Source: Cyprinodon diabolis
Taxonomy: Eukaryota > Chordata > Actinopteri > Cyprinodontiformes > Cyprinodontidae
NCBI GenBank assembly: GCA_030533445.1
Contig: CM060064.1
Span: 3,596,916-3,660,915, forward strand
Direction: 5' to 3'
Length of the DNA stretch: 64,000 nt
The notes beneath the pieces are model-generated. The model was not told where the DNA came from, made no database searches, and saw only the letters and a list, made by a program, of their open reading frames with translations. The translations under genes were made by a program, and so were the position numbers. Below, one piece after another: positions 60,387-64,000 of this stretch (position 1 is its first letter; each line of letters opens with the position of its first letter).

Positions 60387-61094
60387 GCTAACCCCACTGA
60401 AATATTAAGTGTGCACCCTCAATACGCCAGCAGGTAACCAGGACAGCTTGTGTGTTTTAAGTTAATGGAGCTACTGGGCTCAGCGCAAGTGTATTGGTCC
60501 TCACAAGCACAGTATAACAGGAATGTGTGTGTGGCACGCAAAGTTTTAAGTGACGAGGTGGATTCGTCGCAGTCACAATAACCATGACAGGAAATTTTCA
60601 TATCCTACAACAGGGATGTTCTTCTGGCAAACGGGTAGATAAATAAGGATCTCACCGAATTTGTTGGAAGCTGCATCTCGTTCGTTACGTTCGCCATCTT
60701 CCCTCTAATTGTCTGCACCTGCGCTTGGGTGCAGAAGCCTGTTAAAGCGCAGTATTTTCAGCGCCCCAAGACCATAAAGTTCTGAGACGCTGATTGGCCA
60801 TTAAATTCACCTAGCAATACTAAATGATTGACAGATTCTCTGCAAATGTGGGGTAGTCTGATCAGCGCCCCAAGACAGAGACGGTAGGAGTCTGTCTGTG
60901 GAAATCCACAAATGAATGACAGTAGATAGGGAAATGTAGTTTATATAATTTGTTTTGCTTATAGGTACACACTCTAGAGAGTAAAACTGACATTTATGAG
61001 TTAATTTCTAAAAAAATATTTTACGTTTCTCTCTTCATATCAGGGAGGGCGGTGCCCCAGCGCCCGCTATGGGCCGGCCGCCACTGTTGAAAAG

Positions 61095-61383
61095 CTTCCT
61101 GGATGGGAAGAGAAACGTCTTCAAACTTGGAAACAAAGTCCAGTGGATTGTTTTTCATTTTCTTTTTCGGAATGACCTCGATGACTGAGTACCATCACTT
61201 ATATTTTATGCTGACTGAAGCTCCGCCCCCTACGGTGCTATTAAATTATATGAAAAACACTAAACTAACCACGTTCCTCTCATGTTATAAACGTAAACAG
61301 CTACAAACTCTTCCTTCTTTCCACTTTATGGTGTCATGTTTGTATCAACCTAACGTGACTCAGTAATCCTGACTCTGAGCCAT
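61095..61383. other. Stretch without a recognised gene
   Basis: An open frame of 87 codons on the plus strand (61103-61366) shows no recognisable domain. Nothing else seen. Confidence 0.5.
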
Positions 61384-61752
61384 TCACCTGAACCTGATCA
61401 CCTGAACCTGATCACCTGAACCTGATCAGCAGTGTCCTGATCACCTGAACCTGATCACCTGAACCTGATCACCTGAACCTGATCAGCAGTGTCCTGATCA
61501 CCTGAACCTGATCACCTGTGTCCTGATCACCTGAACCTGATCACCTGAAGCTGATCACCTGAACCTGAATACCTGAACCTGATCAGCAGTGTCCTGATCA
61601 CCTGTGTCCTGATCACCTGAACCTGATCACCTGTGTCCTGATCACCTGGACACGACCACCTGTGTCCTGATCACCTGGACATGACCACCTGTGTCCTGAT
61701 CACCTGAACCTGAATACCTGGACATGATCACCTGTGTCCTGATCACCTGTGT
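61384..61752 (+). repeat. Minisatellite of CACCTGAACCTGAT type
   Basis: Imperfect tandem copies of a 12-14-bp core (CACCTGAACCTGAT) alternating with CAGCAGTGTCCTGAT and CACCTGTGTCCTGAT variants over about 370 bp. The variants are themselves arranged in blocks. It ends next to the LINE 5' region. Confidence 0.9.
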
Positions 61753-61993
61753 ATTTAACAGCAGTGAGCTTCCAGCTCTACCGCCGGCTTATGACCCGCC
61801 CCCGCAGACCAGAAACAGCAGAGTAAGGGGAGTTGGCGCGGACCGGAGTTTGGTAGGCGTTGGCCTCGCTGGTTGGAGTCTTGGCTGAGTCGACTTTTGA
61901 GAAAGGAGAGTTTGTTGCGTTTGAACGAAAGATCAAAACCACACCAAACTTGGAGAGTGGAAAAGGCGGCTTTTGACATAAACTGGTATGTGA
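61753..61993 (+). other. Probable LINE 5' untranslated region
   Basis: GC-richer lead directly before the LINE ORF1, with no reading frame of interest. Assigned to the LINE by position only. Confidence 0.45.
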
Positions 61994-63199
61994 ATGGTTC
62001 AGATAGAAATGGAAATAAGCAATGAAGAAGAAGGGGATTATGAAGGGTGGACGCCAGTGGGAAAAGGGAGAGGAAGAGGACGGGGAAGAATTAAAATAGA
62101 TGACGGAAAGGGAATCAGAGATAGTCAAGGAAGCAAACGGGATTTAGAAGAAAGTAGTTCAGAGGAAGAGAGGGTAGTTAGGAGAAAAGTTGTGAATGAG
62201 GAATTTAAAGTAATTCTGAATCTTAAGAGTGAGGAAGGTCAGGAGAAAATCAGCCCAATTGGGGTGTCAAGAGAAATTAAAAAGAAAATAGGAGACGTTG
62301 AAATGGTGAAGATTTTGAGAGACGGAAGTCTTTTGATTGAATGTATGGGTATAGAACAAAAGAATAAAGCCTTCAATGTGGATAGCATATGTAAAAGAGC
62401 TGTGCTGGAGAAAAAAATGTTGGGAGAAAATAAAAAAAATGAGAGGGGTGATATATGGGATCCCTCTAGATGAGGATCTGGAAAAACTTAAGAAAATATA
62501 GTTGGAGCAAAGGTGACAAACGTGAAAAGGCTGTCAAGAACTGTGGATGGTGAGAGAGTGGGGAGTCAGTCAATCCTAATGGAGTTGGAAGGAAAAGAGT
62601 TGCCAATGAGTATAAAAATAGGATATATAAGTCTCCAAGTCAGACCTTATGTACCTCCACCACTTCGGTGCTTTAAATGCCAAAGGTACGGGCACATTGC
62701 AGCAGTGTGTAAAGGAAAGCAGAGATGTCCAAAATGTGGGGAAGATCATAAAATTGAAGAATGTAAGGAGGATGTACTGGAGAAATGTTGTAACTGTGGG
62801 GGAAATCATAGGGTCACGTACGGAGGATGTGAGGTAAGGAAGAGGGCTAAAGAAGTGGTGCAGATTAAAACATCTAAAAATATAAGCTACGCAGAAGCTG
62901 TTAAAAGTTTGAAGGAACAGGAAAAAAGAGTGGTTGAGCAAATGGGGAGTCAAACAATACAGCAATCTAAAACACTACCAGAAGATAAGGTCACTTATTC
63001 AGAAGAAAATCTAGTCCTATTCATAGCTTATGTTATCAACTGTACTAATCAAGCTAAGAACAAAACCGAGAAGATTAAAATGATAGTGAAAGGAGCTGAA
63101 AAATTCTTGGGATTTAATGAAGGAACATGTGAAGAAATAAATAAAAAGCTAGAGGTGGATAAGAAGTCGGGAACAGCAATTGAAAGTAGTTTATGCTAA
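61994..63199 (+). pseudogene. LINE ORF1 (gag-like, three zinc knuckles), frameshifted
   Basis: The first part (61994-62473) is acidic with an RGRGRGR stretch. Two frameshifts follow, one near 62440 at an A8 run and one near 62493. The rest is open to TAA at 63199; the frame begins without an ATG at 62513. It carries three Cys-rich knuckles: CFKCQRYGHIAAVC (from 62669), CPKCGEDHKIEEC and CCNCGGNHRVTYGGC. This knuckle row before an endonuclease ORF is typical of I-clade and related non-LTR elements. The product would bind element RNA. Confidence 0.82.
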
Positions 63200-63461
63200 T
63201 ACTTCAATGGAACGCTAGGAGTTTGATAGCCAATGGACAGGAATTTAAAGGTTTTATTGACGAGCTTGAAGTCCAACCAGATATATGTGTGCAGGAAACT
63301 TGGTTAAAACCAACATTAGATTTTGTGATTAGGGGATATATTAGTATAAGAAGAGATCGAGAAGAGGGAGGGGGAGGTGGATGCGGAATATTTATAAAAC
63401 GAGGGATACAATATCAGATCTAAGGAAAAGGGAAAAAACTAGAATTCATAGTAATTGAGGT
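63193..63461 (+). pseudogene. LINE ORF2 start (APE endonuclease), truncated
   Basis: The ATG at 63193 overlaps the ORF1 stop (ATGCTAA), a stop-start arrangement that fits coupled translation. The frame shows the endonuclease start QWNARS and the QETWL motif with the catalytic glutamate, then RGG-rich GCGIFIKRG. A TAA at 63421-63423 interrupts it; the same frame continues with endonuclease-like sequence to about 63461, where a gypsy fragment begins. The rest of ORF2, including reverse transcriptase, is missing. Confidence 0.82.
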
Positions 63462-64000
63462 TGTCATGATGGCTTAAAGTCTTAACCCATATAAGACTGG
63501 TGAGTACTGGCTTGATCTGGGAGACGTGGAAGGTGGGGTGAATGCGGAGAGATGAAGGCAGGTGCAGGCGGACAGCAGATGGGTTGATGATTGATTATGC
63601 AATCTTGTATGGACCAATGTATCTGGGGGAGAGTTTCTTTGACATTGACTTGAGCGGGATATCACGGGTTGAAAGCCATACCTCTTGTCCAGGAGTATAC
63701 TCTGGTGCGGGACGACGACTCTTGTCAGCGGATCTCTTGTTTTGGGTGGCTGTACGGTTGAGGGCAGTGATGGTTTCGTTCCAGATCTTATGGCAACGAC
63801 GGATGTGGTGATGGACGGACCTGACAGCTATCTCTCTCTCGTCTGCTGGGAAGAGTGGCGGTTGATATCCAATAGAGATCTGAAAGGGAGATAAACCAGT
63901 TGCAGCGGATCTTTGGGTGTTGTGTGCATATTCTACCCATGTCAGAAACTGACTCCAGTCAGTCGGGTTATTTGAGGTGAGGCAACGGAGAGTGGATTCA
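63462..64000 (-). pseudogene. Ty3/gypsy pol fragment (integrase C-terminal part)
   Basis: Reading from the window edge on the minus strand the frame is open to TAA at 63595-63597. It shows the integrase pattern [45 protein letters not shown] and PRYIGPY that I know from teleost gypsy elements. After the stop the same frame continues with INPSAVRL and [12 protein letters not shown], the usual C-terminal continuation, so the stop is a nonsense mutation. The fragment ends at about 63462 against the LINE and continues past the right edge. Confidence 0.8.

Larger units (their letters stand above)
59756..61086. mobile_element. Non-autonomous hAT-like element 2
   Basis: It starts CAGTGGCGGCTGG and ends CCGGCCGCCACTG, inverted repeats matching at 12 of 13 positions. 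It is flanked by a perfect 8-bp duplication TTGAAAAG (59748-59755 and 61087-61094). The 8-bp duplication and the CAGTG end fit hAT elements. The 1331-bp body has no transposase. It contains a CA microsatellite and a possible solo LTR. The perfect duplication suggests a fairly recent insertion. Confidence 0.85.

Overview
The window looks like nuclear DNA of a teleost fish. It is intron-bearing and transposon-rich, with SINE tails, hAT, I-clade LINE and Ty3/gypsy pieces of teleost type, a class I endogenous retrovirus, and Pol III tRNA genes with eukaryotic A and B boxes. I cannot name the species. I see no intact single-copy host protein gene.

About two thirds of the window (1-22550 and 28428-48443) is one tandem array of a unit of about 1.66 kb (1636-1671 bp between neighbouring tRNA starts). 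Each full unit holds one 83-bp tRNA-Leu gene with a long variable arm, then a tRNA-derived SINE relic, then roughly 1.2 kb of unrecognised sequence. I count 25 tRNA copies: 13 left of the retrovirus and 12 right of it, one of them inverted. All share a Leu(CAG)-type body, but three anticodons occur: CAG (12), AAG (10) and TAG (3). The array runs off the left edge. It contains higher-order repeats of four units (about 6.63-6.65 kb) and one fold-back inversion (29161-30157). Several copies have decayed T-arms or acceptor stems, and only three are followed directly by a run of four or more T.

A minus-strand endogenous retrovirus (22551-28427) interrupts the array. Read 5'->3' it has an LTR (27581-28427), a tRNA-Arg primer-binding site, a long leader, gag with one frameshift, an in-frame UAG stop, and a pro-pol frame that breaks off at the start of reverse transcriptase where array sequence resumes. 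Between protease and RT lies an extra region with two H-x-T motifs typical of 2H phosphoesterases. This is the most interesting protein feature here.

The right flank (48444-64000) is a mosaic of dead elements: a multi-exon DDE-transposase-like pseudogene (49311-53502, minus), AT-rich fold-back repeats (54355-55560), dispersed teleost repeats (55751-57300), two non-autonomous hAT-like elements with 8-bp target duplications (58649-59554 and 59756-61086), a minisatellite (61384-61752), the 5' part of an I-clade-like LINE (61753-63461), and a Ty3/gypsy integrase fragment at the right edge.
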